This document shows, piece after piece, positions 8,381 through 17,266 of a stretch of 61,862 nt of DNA. How positions within the stretch are numbered: position 1 is the stretch's first letter; the number at the start of each line of letters is the position of its first letter. The position numbers and the translations under genes are program-made. The DNA is taken from contig CAUAFL010000009.1 of assembly GCA_958428295.1 (NCBI GenBank), positions 1 through 61,862 of the forward strand, written 5' to 3'. The notes under the pieces are model-generated. The model did not search any database. It was not told the origin of the DNA and saw only the letters and a list, made by a program, of their open reading frames with translations. The stretch comes from an uncultured Bacillota bacterium (GTDB taxonomy: Bacteria > Bacillota_I > Bacilli_A > RF39 > UBA660).

Positions 8381-9595
8381 ATGGAAAAACCTTTAGCACT
8401 AAAATTAGCTCCACAATCTTTGGTGGAAGTAGTAGGACAAAAACATTTATTGGGGCCCGGAAAAATTTTAACTAATTTAGTGAAAAACAAAAAAATATTT
8501 TCGATGATTTTATATGGAAAGCCTGGTATTGGAAAGACTTCCATTGCTAATGCGATCGTTCGTGATTTAGCAGTTCGTTATCGTTTTTTAAATGCCACTA
8601 TCAATACCAAAAAAGATTTCGATATTGTCGTAGAAGAAGCTAAAATGTATGATGGAATTGTTTTAATTATGGATGAAATTCATCGGCTAAATAAAGATAA
8701 GCAAGATTTACTATTACCACAGATAGAAAGTGGTCTAATTACTTTGATTGGTATGACTACCAGTAATCCCTATCATGCGATCAATCCTGCGATTAGAAGC
8801 CGGTGTCAATTATTTGAACTGCAAGAATTGACAACTGAGGATATTATAGTAGGACTAAAACGGGCTATTGAAAGTCCTTACTTAAAAGGGATTACTATTG
8901 ATGAAGAGGCACTTTTCTTGATTGCCTGTCTTTCGGGCAGCGATTTGCGATTTGCTTACAATTTATTAGAAGTATGTTATTATGCTAGTGATGAGAAAAA
9001 AATCACCAAAGATACGGTGCAAAAAATACATACTAAACCAGTCTTTTTTCATGACAAAAATGGTGATGGACACTATGATGTTTTAAGTGCTTTTCAAAAA
9101 TCTATTCGTGGTAGTGATGTACATGCAGCTCTACACTATTTAGCTAGATTACTTATTGCTGGAGATTTAGATAGTATTTTCCGACGAATGGCTGTTATTG
9201 CCTATGAAGATATAGGGTTAGCTAATCCTGACATTGGTCCGAGGGTCATGGCAGCCATTGAAGCTGCTAGATTAGTTGGTTTACCGGAAGCTCGTATTCC
9301 TTTAGGAACGATTGTTGTTGAAATGGCCCTTTCTCCTAAAAGCAATACTGCTCATCTAGCATTAGATGCTGCGCTTAGTGATATTGAAAAAGGAAATACT
9401 GGCAGTATTCCTGATCATATTAAAACAAATTCTACTACTTATCAATATCCTCATGATTTTCCCAATGCTATTGTCAAACAGCAGTATTTACCTAAACAAT
9501 TAATAGGAAAACATTACTATTTTCCAAAAGAGTTAGGTTATGAAAAGAAACTGAAGGCTATTTATGATTATTTAGAAACGCAACTAAAACAATAA
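8381..9595 (+). CDS. rarA: Replication-associated recombination ATPase RarA (MgsA)
   Basis: A 404-aa AAA+ ATPase of the RarA/MgsA/WRNIP1 family. It has EKPLALKLAP and VVGQKHLLGPG at the N-terminus, Walker A GKPGIGKTS, Walker B LIMDEIHR, sensor motif TTSNPYHAINPAIRSRC, and the C-terminal tetramerisation region with AYEDIGLANP. It acts at stalled replication forks. I start at the ATG at 8381, preceded by GGGTGAT; the frame stays open upstream to 8282 but that stretch contains the promoters and has no family similarity. Divergent from mutS. Confidence 0.95.
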   Translation: MEKPLALKLAPQSLVEVVGQKHLLGPGKILTNLVKNKKIFSMILYGKPGIGKTSIANAIVRDLAVRYRFLNATINTKKDFDIVVEEAKMYDGIVLIMDEIHRLNKDKQDLLLPQIESGLITLIGMTTSNPYHAINPAIRSRCQLFELQELTTEDIIVGLKRAIESPYLKGITIDEEALFLIACLSGSDLRFAYNLLEVCYYASDEKKITKDTVQKIHTKPVFFHDKNGDGHYDVLSAFQKSIRGSDVHAALHYLARLLIAGDLDSIFRRMAVIAYEDIGLANPDIGPRVMAAIEAARLVGLPEARIPLGTIVVEMALSPKSNTAHLALDAALSDIEKGNTGSIPDHIKTNSTTYQYPHDFPNAIVKQQYLPKQLIGKHYYFPKELGYEKKLKAIYDYLETQLKQ

Positions 9596-9641
9596 TCTCT
9601 AAGTCTTAAGATTGACTTTTGTGAAGATTTTTTCTCTATAC

Positions 9642-9667
9642 AAAAAAAGTAGTTAACTACTTTTTTG
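9642..9667. terminator. Bidirectional terminator, perfect palindrome
   Basis: A 24-base palindrome (AAAAAAGTAGTT / AACTACTTTTTT, 9643-9666). It ends rarA from one side and the 262-aa gene from the other; the stop codon of the latter is inside the stem. Confidence 0.85.
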
Positions 9668-10441
9668 TTTTACAATAGGCATTTGTTTTTGAGCAATTTG
9701 CCGTTTAATAGCACCAAATAGGACACCACGATAGAAAGGCATTCCTTTCTCTTCCATATCTTGACGGGCGTTATTATAAATTGTACTATCAAAGGCAATC
9801 GTAGTGTTATCACAAGTCATTCTCTTTGCTACTTCAAAAACTTTCATATCATGTTCTGTTAAGCCATCGAACAAACGGCTTTTTTTTGATTGAAACCGTT
9901 GCATAACCTTAGCACAATTATCTAAGCCTAGCTCATTAGCATAACTAATTATACTAAGATGATGGATACCTGTTGTTTCATAATAATGGTATAAATCATA
10001 GGATTGTTCTGAACCATTTTTCATAATTTCTGCCATTTCTTTAGCGGTTGTTAAAATTAAGCCTTTTACTGTTTGTTGATAAGCGGCAAATTGTTCCAAT
10101 ATCGTCGCTGAAGAAAGTGGTTGTAGGTTTGTTCTGTTCTTTTGTAAGTAACTATTTAGCATAGTGCCCGATAAATTATAAAGTTTTGCAAAAGCATGAA
10201 CATACTTTTGATGTTCTTCTCCTTCTGTTAGATAAGCTAGTAGTTCTTCCTTTGAAGCATTCCTTACGACCGTTATTCGATTTAACAGTTCTTGTTGATC
10301 TTCTCTTTGTAAATCATAATTGAAAAACCTTTTAGGCATTTCTTTCTTTGGTGCCATAGCGTTTTTTTGTTCTTCCTGATCCCTTTCTATTTTATCTAAC
10401 GCCTTGTTGATATCGTTGGGAGTTTGATTAGAGTGCTGCAT
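9653..10441 (-). CDS. Uncharacterised 262-aa protein downstream of holA
   Basis: A soluble, mostly helical protein without transmembrane segment or signal peptide. Residues 1-50 are polar and low in complexity (many Gln, Lys, Asn, Asp); the rest is helical with a small basic C-terminus. I recognise no catalytic motif. The start at 10441 has AAGGAAC upstream. It lies 40 bases after holA on the same strand with no terminator between, and so probably belongs to the T-box-controlled alaS-holA transcript. A nucleic-acid or replication link is conceivable from the neighbourhood only. The gene ends inside a bidirectional terminator. Confidence 0.7.
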   Translation of the reverse strand: MQHSNQTPNDINKALDKIERDQEEQKNAMAPKKEMPKRFFNYDLQREDQQELLNRITVVRNASKEELLAYLTEGEEHQKYVHAFAKLYNLSGTMLNSYLQKNRTNLQPLSSATILEQFAAYQQTVKGLILTTAKEMAEIMKNGSEQSYDLYHYYETTGIHHLSIISYANELGLDNCAKVMQRFQSKKSRLFDGLTEHDMKVFEVAKRMTCDNTTIAFDSTIYNNARQDMEEKGMPFYRGVLFGAIKRQIAQKQMPIVKQKSS

Positions 10442-10481
10442 CTTTGTTCCTTCTTTCTTAATTTTCTTTTATTCTATCATG

Positions 10482-11429
10482 CTATTGATTAAATATCAAT
10501 ATTTCTAACAACATATGCGGATCTATTTGGCCACTTTTTACTTGATAATCAAGATTTGCTAGTTTTTTTAACATATCGCTAATTTCTATTAACGTATACT
10601 CACACAGTAATTCCATCGTTTTTTGTATTCTAAACGGATGGACTTTTAATTGCTTGGCCATATTCTCCTTAGAAACCTTTTTTTGCGTGTAGATTTTTAT
10701 TTGATACAACAAACGATATTGACTTTCTAACAATCCAAAAATACTAAAAGTCTCTATTCCTAACTGCTGTAATTGTTTAAGATAAATGAATGCTTGCGGT
10801 TTATTTCTTTCGGCTAAACTACGAACAAAAGAAAAAACTAACGTATCTTGTTCTAAAATTGGTTTAGCAACCAGTAGATCTATATCTTCTTTTTTTATTA
10901 CTTTATCATTTAGTTTATACGATTTTAGTTTTTCACACTCGTGCCATAATTGCTCTAAATTTTCCTGACAATATTCTTTCAATAAATGTTTTGCCTCTTG
11001 ATCGATTTGATAATCTTTTAATTGCTTGGCTATCACCATATCAGCGTTTTGTTTTAGTTCTCTAACTACTGCTTGTTGATGGAGTATTTTGACAATTTTT
11101 TTTCTTTCATCTAATTTATTAGTAGTCAAAATAAGTAACACTGTATTACTAGCGTTCTGACAATACCTTTCCAAGTGCAGTAAATGACTTTCTTCCACAG
11201 GAACTTTTGCTTCTAAAAAGGTGCAGTGATAAGCGATCACCACCTTTTTAGGTGCTAGAAAAGAAATCGTGTCCACATCTTCTAGTAGGACATCAAGGGA
11301 AGTCTCCTCTAAGTCATAACTAGTCACAAAGGCTTCTTCAAATTCACTGCTAGTGATTATTTTTGTTATTTCTTGCTGAATAAGTGTTGCTGACTGACTA
11401 ATAAGAACATAGGTATTAGCATTTTCCAT
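10482..11429 (-). CDS. holA: DNA polymerase III delta subunit (clamp loader)
   Basis: A 315-aa protein with the HolA arrangement: a degenerate N-terminal AAA+ domain lacking a Walker A, with FLAPKKVVIAYHC in domain I and LDERKKIVKIL, then the helical C-terminal collar with FSIFGLLESQYRLLYQIK and the HPFRIQKTMELL segment typical of Gram-positive HolA (YqeN). Delta opens the beta clamp within the clamp loader. Its start overlaps the last 14 bases of alaS and uses AAGGAAG as ribosome site, so translation is probably coupled. The usual neighbour rpsT is absent here. Confidence 0.9.
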   Translation of the reverse strand: MENANTYVLISQSATLIQQEITKIITSSEFEEAFVTSYDLEETSLDVLLEDVDTISFLAPKKVVIAYHCTFLEAKVPVEESHLLHLERYCQNASNTVLLILTTNKLDERKKIVKILHQQAVVRELKQNADMVIAKQLKDYQIDQEAKHLLKEYCQENLEQLWHECEKLKSYKLNDKVIKKEDIDLLVAKPILEQDTLVFSFVRSLAERNKPQAFIYLKQLQQLGIETFSIFGLLESQYRLLYQIKIYTQKKVSKENMAKQLKVHPFRIQKTMELLCEYTLIEISDMLKKLANLDYQVKSGQIDPHMLLEILIFNQ

Positions 11430-14112
11430 TTAGGACTTCCTTTATCATCTGTTGTATTTCTTTTAAATGATCTTGTGTTTTACCGCCACCTTGGGCAAAA
11501 GTTGGGCTGCCTCCTCCATTACCAGCAGATTGCAAAGCAGCCTGTTTGACAAGGTATCCAGCATTGATATCGGCAATGGTGCTGCGACATACAAAATTAA
11601 CACTGCCATCATTTTTACAATTGCTAATAAAGACAAGAGCTTCTCCCAATTGATTGACAAGAGCATCCGCCAAGGCCTTGACGATATTCATCTCCTCTTC
11701 CGATAATATTAAGTAAAGATACGTATGGCCATTGATAGTTTGTTGTTCTTTAAGATAGATAGCTAAATTCGTAAGGCGCTGTTGTTCTTTTAACTCAGCA
11801 AAAGTTTTTTCCAATGTTTTTACTTCGGTTTGGATATAAGAAAGTTCATTACGATTAAAAATAATATCTTTATAGGAAGTAGGTTTGCTATTATCAATTG
11901 AAACATCAAAGGCTAATTCTATTCCCTCTTTTTTAGCGTTTGCTAAAATTTCTTTCGCTTTCATCAATAATTTGATCATTTCATCATTGTATGGCTGGAT
12001 GACATCAAATAAGGCAGATTCGATTTTTTGATTAGTAACACCTTCAATTCGGTAGACATTACTTCCCTTACTTTCAAAATTAAAAATGCTGAATTTTTTA
12101 ATATCTTTGGTATTCGCAATATGTGTTCCACCACAAAGCTCCATAGATTTATCAATTTTTACGACACGTACCTTACTGCCATATTTTTCTCCAAATAATG
12201 CCATCGCTCCTAACTCTTTGGCTTTATCGAGTGGCATCACTTCCGTAGAGGTGATCACACCTTTCTTGATGATTTGGTTAACCAATTCTTCTACTTGAAT
12301 TAAGGCTTCTTCACTAATTTTACTTGAACAGGTAAAGTCAAAACGTAATTTTTCTTGATCCACATAGCTTCCAGCTTGGGTAATTCGTGGATCAACAATT
12401 TGGCGTAAAGCATATTGCAAAAGGTGGACACTACTATGATTGGCTTCGATCATTTTACGACGCTCTTTATCAATAATCACTTCACAATCTTCTCCCACAT
12501 TAATGACCCCATCTAATAGTTTCACTTTATGGATGTGTTGACCATTAGGTCCCTTGAACACATCGACCACCCGGGCTTTAAAATTCTTACCAACAATCAT
12601 TCCTGTATCGGCTACTTGGCCACCAGACTCTGCATAAAAACAAGTACGCTTTAAAGCAATATAGCCATCATGTGTTAAGTTTTTTTCTAAGCTATCTTTA
12701 GAAAAAATTGCTAGAACATTACTTTTTAAACGATATAGGCCGTATACAAAGGTAGATTCTTTTTTAAAATCCATTAACACTTGTTTTTGGCTGGCCATTG
12801 CTGTTTTATTGCGAGCATGTTTCTTAGCTGTTTCACGTTGTTTTTGCATGTATTCTCTAAACTCTATTTTCTCAACTTCATACCCTTTTTCTTTAGCTAT
12901 TTCTTCGGTTAATTCTAATGGAAAACCGTAAGTATCATATAAGCGAAAAGCATCATAGCCCCCTATTACATGATTTGGTGTGGCCTCCATTATTTCAGCT
13001 AATTTTCGTTCTCCTGCTTCTAATGTTTTTAAAAATAGGTTTTCCTCTTCTAAAATCATAGTTTGAACAAGACCTTTTTGGTCTTCCAAAAGAGGATAAG
13101 CTTCTTTCATTACCTCTACGACCGTAGGAACTAATTTGTAAAGAAAGGCTTCTTTAAATCCTAATTGTTTGCCATAGCGCACACTCCTTCGCAAGAGTCG
13201 CCGTAGTACATAATCTCGCCCTGTATTGCCAAAAGCAGCCCCATCACTAAGAGCAAAAGTAATGGCTTTCATATGATCTGCAATTACTTTAAAAGAGGTT
13301 TGGGAAGCATACAGGAAACCACTTAAATCTTCGATTTTATTAATAATTGGTTTAAATAAATCCGTCTCAAAATTAGAATCTACACCTTGAAAAATACAAC
13401 ACCACCGTTCAAGGCCTGCTCCAGTATCAATATTTTTATGAGGTAGCTCTTGATAATTTTCTCGTTTTTTTCCTGTTTTTGCATTGAACTGGCTAAAGAC
13501 GTTATTCCAGATTTCTACATAGCGTTCTTGCTCCTCATCATGATTAAATTTGTCAAAAGCATCCTGCTTTGGATCATATTTTTCACCCTGATCATAAAAT
13601 ATTTCGCTATCTGGCCCACAAGGACCATCGCCTATTTCCCAAAAGTTCCCCTCTAACTTGATGATATGGCTCTCTTCCATTCCTACTTCCACCCAACACT
13701 GATAAGCTTCCTCATCATGGGTATAAACAGTTACATATAATTTTTCTTTAGGGATTGCAAACCATTCTTCACTAGTTAATAGTTCAAAAGCAAAGGTGAT
13801 GGCTTCCCTTTTAAAATAATCCCCTATTGAAAAGTTACCCATCATTTCAAAAAACGTATGATGCCTTTTGGTAACACCAACATTTTCAATATCATTCGTG
13901 CGGATACATTTTTGTATGTTGACAATTCTTTTAGCCTCCGGAGTTACAGATCCATCAAAATATTTTTTTAAAGGGGTTACTCCCGCGTTGATCCATAACA
14001 GTGAATCATCATCAATAGGAATTAAAGGGGCACTTTCCATATATTTATGGCCTCGTTGTTCAAAATAGTCAATCCACATCTTTCGAATTTCATTACTAGT
14101 CATTTTTTTCAT
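11416..14112 (-). CDS. alaS: Alanyl-tRNA synthetase
   Basis: An 898-aa class II synthetase of full length. The N-terminal aminoacylation domain has EIRKMWIDYFEQRGHK and KRHHTFFEMMGNFSIGDYF. The tRNA-recognition domain follows, then the editing domain with the zinc ligands HSSVH and CGGTH, and the C-terminal C-Ala domain ending in a glycine-rich GGGSPTFAQGG segment. The start at 14112 aligns with the Bacillus start; frames open further upstream lie within the preceding kinase gene, which overlaps it by 17 bases. Expression should respond to uncharged tRNA-Ala through the T-box at 15214-15405 that leads the operon. Confidence 0.97.
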   Translation of the reverse strand: MKKMTSNEIRKMWIDYFEQRGHKYMESAPLIPIDDDSLLWINAGVTPLKKYFDGSVTPEAKRIVNIQKCIRTNDIENVGVTKRHHTFFEMMGNFSIGDYFKREAITFAFELLTSEEWFAIPKEKLYVTVYTHDEEAYQCWVEVGMEESHIIKLEGNFWEIGDGPCGPDSEIFYDQGEKYDPKQDAFDKFNHDEEQERYVEIWNNVFSQFNAKTGKKRENYQELPHKNIDTGAGLERWCCIFQGVDSNFETDLFKPIINKIEDLSGFLYASQTSFKVIADHMKAITFALSDGAAFGNTGRDYVLRRLLRRSVRYGKQLGFKEAFLYKLVPTVVEVMKEAYPLLEDQKGLVQTMILEEENLFLKTLEAGERKLAEIMEATPNHVIGGYDAFRLYDTYGFPLELTEEIAKEKGYEVEKIEFREYMQKQRETAKKHARNKTAMASQKQVLMDFKKESTFVYGLYRLKSNVLAIFSKDSLEKNLTHDGYIALKRTCFYAESGGQVADTGMIVGKNFKARVVDVFKGPNGQHIHKVKLLDGVINVGEDCEVIIDKERRKMIEANHSSVHLLQYALRQIVDPRITQAGSYVDQEKLRFDFTCSSKISEEALIQVEELVNQIIKKGVITSTEVMPLDKAKELGAMALFGEKYGSKVRVVKIDKSMELCGGTHIANTKDIKKFSIFNFESKGSNVYRIEGVTNQKIESALFDVIQPYNDEMIKLLMKAKEILANAKKEGIELAFDVSIDNSKPTSYKDIIFNRNELSYIQTEVKTLEKTFAELKEQQRLTNLAIYLKEQQTINGHTYLYLILSEEEMNIVKALADALVNQLGEALVFISNCKNDGSVNFVCRSTIADINAGYLVKQAALQSAGNGGGSPTFAQGGGKTQDHLKEIQQMIKEVLNGKC

Positions 14113-14671
14113 TAATCCATTCACTTCCATTCTTTATACTGTTTATAATTTCTTGTAAACGATTTTGATAAGCGGTTAAATCGCCGTTATTAAATAAGTA
14201 ATAGTCGGCAAAGGCAATAGGCCCACCTTTCGCAGAATTTTCAATTTCTGAAATATCTCTAGTCTCTGTTTGGGAATAGGTAAAGGGCCGTTCTAGCCTA
14301 TCTTTAATTCGTTGATAGCGTATTTTTTTATCCACGACTAAACTAATCACTACTAAGGATGGGAATTCTTTTTTTAGAATTTTATATTCCTCCCAAGAAT
14401 ATAAGCCGTCTAGTACCACATCTCCCTGTTGATATAATTGTTTAATTTTGGGAAGTAGTAACGTAGCGACAACACCCATACCATATTGTTTACGAAGGTT
14501 TTCTCGAAATTCCTTTTGACTTTCAGGAGTTATTTCAATTCCTGCTTCTCGCATTTTATCATAAATGACCCCACCAAAATATACTTTTTGAAAGCCAACT
14601 TGAGTTAATAACTCACAAGCAATAGATTTGCCACTACCACACATTCCTACAACGGCGATTAATCGATTCAT
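14096..14671 (-). CDS. P-loop kinase-like protein (UPF0200/dephospho-CoA-kinase-like)
   Basis: A 191-aa P-loop protein. VVGMCGSGKS is the Walker A; the following helix and GGVIYDKMREAGIEIT resemble UPF0200/nucleotide-kinase proteins better than true CoaE. LDGLYSWEEY sits where Walker B is expected, and RIKDRLERPF looks like a lid arginine region. It probably phosphorylates a small nucleotide-like substrate, unproven. It overlaps the preceding kinase by four bases and alaS by 17, so the three are one operon under the alanine T-box. A link to tRNA or nucleotide metabolism is suggested only by that context. Confidence 0.7.
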   Translation of the reverse strand: MNRLIAVVGMCGSGKSIACELLTQVGFQKVYFGGVIYDKMREAGIEITPESQKEFRENLRKQYGMGVVATLLLPKIKQLYQQGDVVLDGLYSWEEYKILKKEFPSLVVISLVVDKKIRYQRIKDRLERPFTYSQTETRDISEIENSAKGGPIAFADYYLFNNGDLTAYQNRLQEIINSIKNGSEWINEKND

Positions 14672-15213
14672 TTTTGTTCCTCCTTTGTCTGCGCTATGAT
14701 CTTAGGGACCCAGTAGGATAATTCCTCTTTCTTGCTATTTATTATATCATAATCATATTGCTGATAATCCAATAAATCGGTCTCTGTGATGTGATTTTTT
14801 TCAATGGGGGTCAAACCATTATCGTAATGAGGGCGAGTCACATGAATTACCGTTATATCGTCGTGATGCTTTTTTAGATAGGTGATTTCTTTTTTTAGTC
14901 TACCATCTGTGATAATGCCTACATCAAAATAAGAATCAAGAATGGCAATGGTCTCTTCTAAATGGTCTAAAAGTAAATTTGGTTTGTTTAATTTTTTGGC
15001 AATGATTTCAATTCCTAATGTTTGTAGTAAAGTTCGTGGCTTTGTCTCTTCTCTACCATCCCAGCCAAAATAGGTTTGGGCTAGTGTATATAATGGTTGT
15101 GTTATACGCAATAGGCAGGCTTTGGTGCCAATTTCCTCATAGGCTTGTTGTAATAAAGAACCCAATGTACTTTTTCCGTGATGCGCATTTCCACAGATAA
15201 GATATAATTTCAT
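14668..15213 (-). CDS. P-loop deoxynucleoside-monophosphate-kinase-like protein
   Basis: A 181-aa protein with an atypical Walker A, CGNAHHGKST, at residues 8-17, and IITDGRLKKEI in the Walker B/sensor position. VTRPHYDNGLTP resembles the region found in phage-type dNMP kinases and in AAA-type nucleotide kinases. The likely reaction is ATP-dependent phosphoryl transfer to a nucleotide; the substrate is unknown. First gene after the T-box leader, with GGAGGT five bases before the ATG. It overlaps the next kinase by four bases. Two consecutive kinase-like genes ahead of alaS are unusual. Confidence 0.65.
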   Translation of the reverse strand: MKLYLICGNAHHGKSTLGSLLQQAYEEIGTKACLLRITQPLYTLAQTYFGWDGREETKPRTLLQTLGIEIIAKKLNKPNLLLDHLEETIAILDSYFDVGIITDGRLKKEITYLKKHHDDITVIHVTRPHYDNGLTPIEKNHITETDLLDYQQYDYDIINSKKEELSYWVPKIIAQTKEEQK

Positions 15214-15405
15214 TTGTTACCTCCACATGAAAAAGACCTCATAGGAGGACAATTTGCCCGGTACCATCCTAACTTGGTCTTACTTTTATATAAGGGTTAG
15301 CCCCAGAAACTCAGAAAGATAGCTTTCCAGATTAGATTAAGGTTAATTTTCACCACTCATTAACTCTCTTTAATTCTTTTTCTAACTGTACTTTTCTTCG
15401 TCATT
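15214..15405 (-). promoter_or_regulatory. T-box leader, alanine-specific, ahead of the alaS operon
   Basis: On the minus strand the parts follow in the usual order. AGTA (15392-15389) is the 5' specifier-loop side. CAGTTAGA/TCTAATCTG and GTTAAT/ATTAAC make Stem I, with a GAGTGGTGAAA apical loop. GAAAGCTA carries the specifier GCU (15323-15321, Ala), followed by CTGAGT. The T-box AGGATGGTACCGGGC is at 15270-15256. Its variable base is U, which pairs with A73 of tRNA-Ala. A terminator then forms from AAGACC/GGTCTT plus TAGGA/TCCTA and a T run (15281-15229). Stem I begins inside the last codons of the AI-2E gene and contains its stop codon. No clear separate promoter is visible. Confidence 0.85.
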
Positions 15406-16559
15406 GCTTCTTCTTCAATGTCTTTTTTTTGATAGTTATGGAACTTTTCCCCGAAACCTGTTTTTTCTTCAATAAACTCGTAGATAATTTTCAAACTAGC
15501 AATGGCTGGGGTAGCCACTATCATTCCTATCATACCAAAGAAGTGACTGAAAAGCAAGAGTCCTAACATAATTGTTACTGGATGTAATTTCATTGTTTTT
15601 CCCATAATTAAGGGTTGGTAAAAATTATTTTCCAAAGTTTGACATACCACAATGGCTATTAACGTTAAAATGCCCGTCATTGGATTAATTGTAAATCCGA
15701 CAATCACTGCCGGAAGACCACCAATCCATGGTCCAATGTAAGGAATAATATCAGTAATTGCACAAAAAAGAGCAAACACTACGGGAGCTTTTAGACCCGC
15801 TAGCGACAGGCCGATGGCTTGGGTAATAAAGACAAGAAACATGACAATAAACACACTTTGAACGTAGTTGCGCAATTTGCCATTAATTCGGTGCATTAAA
15901 TCACTAGCATTTTCATGCCAAACATCTGGCATAAACGACAATATATGGCCTTGACATTTTCGAAAATCAAATAAAATATAAAACCCGAGCATAATTCCTA
16001 AGATTAGGCTGGTTCCACCACTTAAAATACTTTTTCCAATTTCGAAAATTAACTGAGGTAGTGTTTCTGTTAGTTCTTTTCCAAACTGTTCGATTTTGAC
16101 AAGAATATCTTTTTCATAATCACCAATTAAAGGATTGGTTTTGAAATTATCTAGTAAGTCGGTCGTTACTTTTTGTGCGTTATCTACCACTTTAGGTAAG
16201 GTATTGACAATTTCACTAATACCATTTCCAAAAGAAGGAATCACCATCCATAAGATGCCCCCGATGATGGCGAAAGTTCCTAAATAAACAATTATACAGG
16301 CTACTACTCGAGGCATTCTTTTACTTAATTTTGTAGCCAATGGGTCTAATAACCAGGCAATAATAAAACCAATAAAGACAGGTGAAATAATGGCAATGAT
16401 CGTCCCTAAAAACTGTAATATTTTCCATTCTTTTATTAAGTAAGTCGCTACTAATACTAGCAAAATGGTAACCAGTAAGAAAATAACCCGCAATACTTTA
16501 TTAGAAAGATGAAAGAAAGTATTTACCTCTTTATTATCTACTTTTTCTTTAAAAAACAT
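15360..16559 (-). CDS. AI-2E family (PerM/YdbI-type) transporter
   Basis: A 399-aa membrane protein of the AI-2E exporter family (DUF20). Two N-terminal helices, a long central soluble segment (about 110-190), then a cluster of helices with the conserved DIIPYIGPWIGGLPA and QTLENNFYQPLIMGK segments. Members export small solutes, including autoinducer-2 or ions; the substrate here is unknown. AAGGAGG precedes the ATG and an extended -10 (TGG TATACT) lies further upstream. The basic C-terminal tail is encoded by the same DNA that forms the 5' half of the alanine T-box Stem I, so codon choice there is doubly constrained. Confidence 0.9.
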   Translation of the reverse strand: MFFKEKVDNKEVNTFFHLSNKVLRVIFLLVTILLVLVATYLIKEWKILQFLGTIIAIISPVFIGFIIAWLLDPLATKLSKRMPRVVACIIVYLGTFAIIGGILWMVIPSFGNGISEIVNTLPKVVDNAQKVTTDLLDNFKTNPLIGDYEKDILVKIEQFGKELTETLPQLIFEIGKSILSGGTSLILGIMLGFYILFDFRKCQGHILSFMPDVWHENASDLMHRINGKLRNYVQSVFIVMFLVFITQAIGLSLAGLKAPVVFALFCAITDIIPYIGPWIGGLPAVIVGFTINPMTGILTLIAIVVCQTLENNFYQPLIMGKTMKLHPVTIMLGLLLFSHFFGMIGMIVATPAIASLKIIYEFIEEKTGFGEKFHNYQKKDIEEEAMTKKSTVRKRIKES

Positions 16560-16648
16560 TGTATGCCTCCTTTTTCTATGGTAGATAGTATACCATAAAA
16601 TGATTCCTTTTTGTAGTGTTCTTCGGTATAATAATCGTGGTGAAGAAA

Positions 16649-17260
16649 ATGTATCAATTAATAGAACAAGTAACTTATGTTGAAAAAATTAAAGCTTCTA
16701 AATTTATTACTATATTATTTCCTGTCACTGATCGCGAGATGGTGAAAAACTATCTACGACTCGTAAAACAACAGTATCCTAAAGCCACCCACTATTGCTA
16801 TGCCTTTCGTCTTGAAAATGATCAAGGAATGAGTGATGATAAGGAACCTTCTAAAACTGCTGGGGCGCCTATGTTGCAAGTACTAATAAAACAAAATGTT
16901 GTTAATGTGCTAGCGATTGTCGTTCGTTATTATGGAGGGATTAAACTCGGTACTGCCGGTTTAGTTAAAGCCTATCAAGGGGGTGTGTTACAGGCCTTAA
17001 AACAAGCGTTTGTTAGTGAGATAGAAAAAGGAATAGAAGTTACTCTCACCTTTCCTTATGATAAAGAGAAACAACTATTACATTGTTTGAAGAATGCTGT
17101 TATTATTAGAAAAGAGTTTACGGATGTATGTTGTTATACGTTACAACTTCCTCAGCGGGAAATAGCAATCATTCCTTCCTTTGTGACGATAATCAAAAGG
17201 AAAGATTGTTTTCTTCCTAAAATGCAACAATCTTCGAAAAACAAAAAGACTAATATTTAG
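16649..17260 (+). CDS. yigZ: YigZ/IMPACT family protein
   Basis: A 203-aa protein. The N-terminal IMPACT domain (about 1-130) has FRLENDQGMSDDKEPSKTAG and VVRYYGGIKLGTAGLVKAY, the family signature; a ferredoxin-like C-terminal domain follows. IMPACT relatives bind ribosomes or tRNA-like ligands; the bacterial function is unclear. I start at the ATG at 16649, matching the family N-terminus (MYQLIEQVTYVEKIKASKF); the frame remains open for 11 more codons. A TATAAT lies at 16627-16632. The last codons overlap the trxA stop on the other strand inside a shared terminator. Confidence 0.9.
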   Translation: MYQLIEQVTYVEKIKASKFITILFPVTDREMVKNYLRLVKQQYPKATHYCYAFRLENDQGMSDDKEPSKTAGAPMLQVLIKQNVVNVLAIVVRYYGGIKLGTAGLVKAYQGGVLQALKQAFVSEIEKGIEVTLTFPYDKEKQLLHCLKNAVIIRKEFTDVCCYTLQLPQREIAIIPSFVTIIKRKDCFLPKMQQSSKNKKTNI

Positions 17261-17266
17261 TCTTTT
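17244..17266. terminator. Bidirectional terminator spanning both stop codons of yigZ and trxA
   Basis: AAAAGACTAA (17244-17253) pairs perfectly with TTAGTCTTTT (17257-17266) around a three-base loop. Both convergent genes end inside it. Confidence 0.8.
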
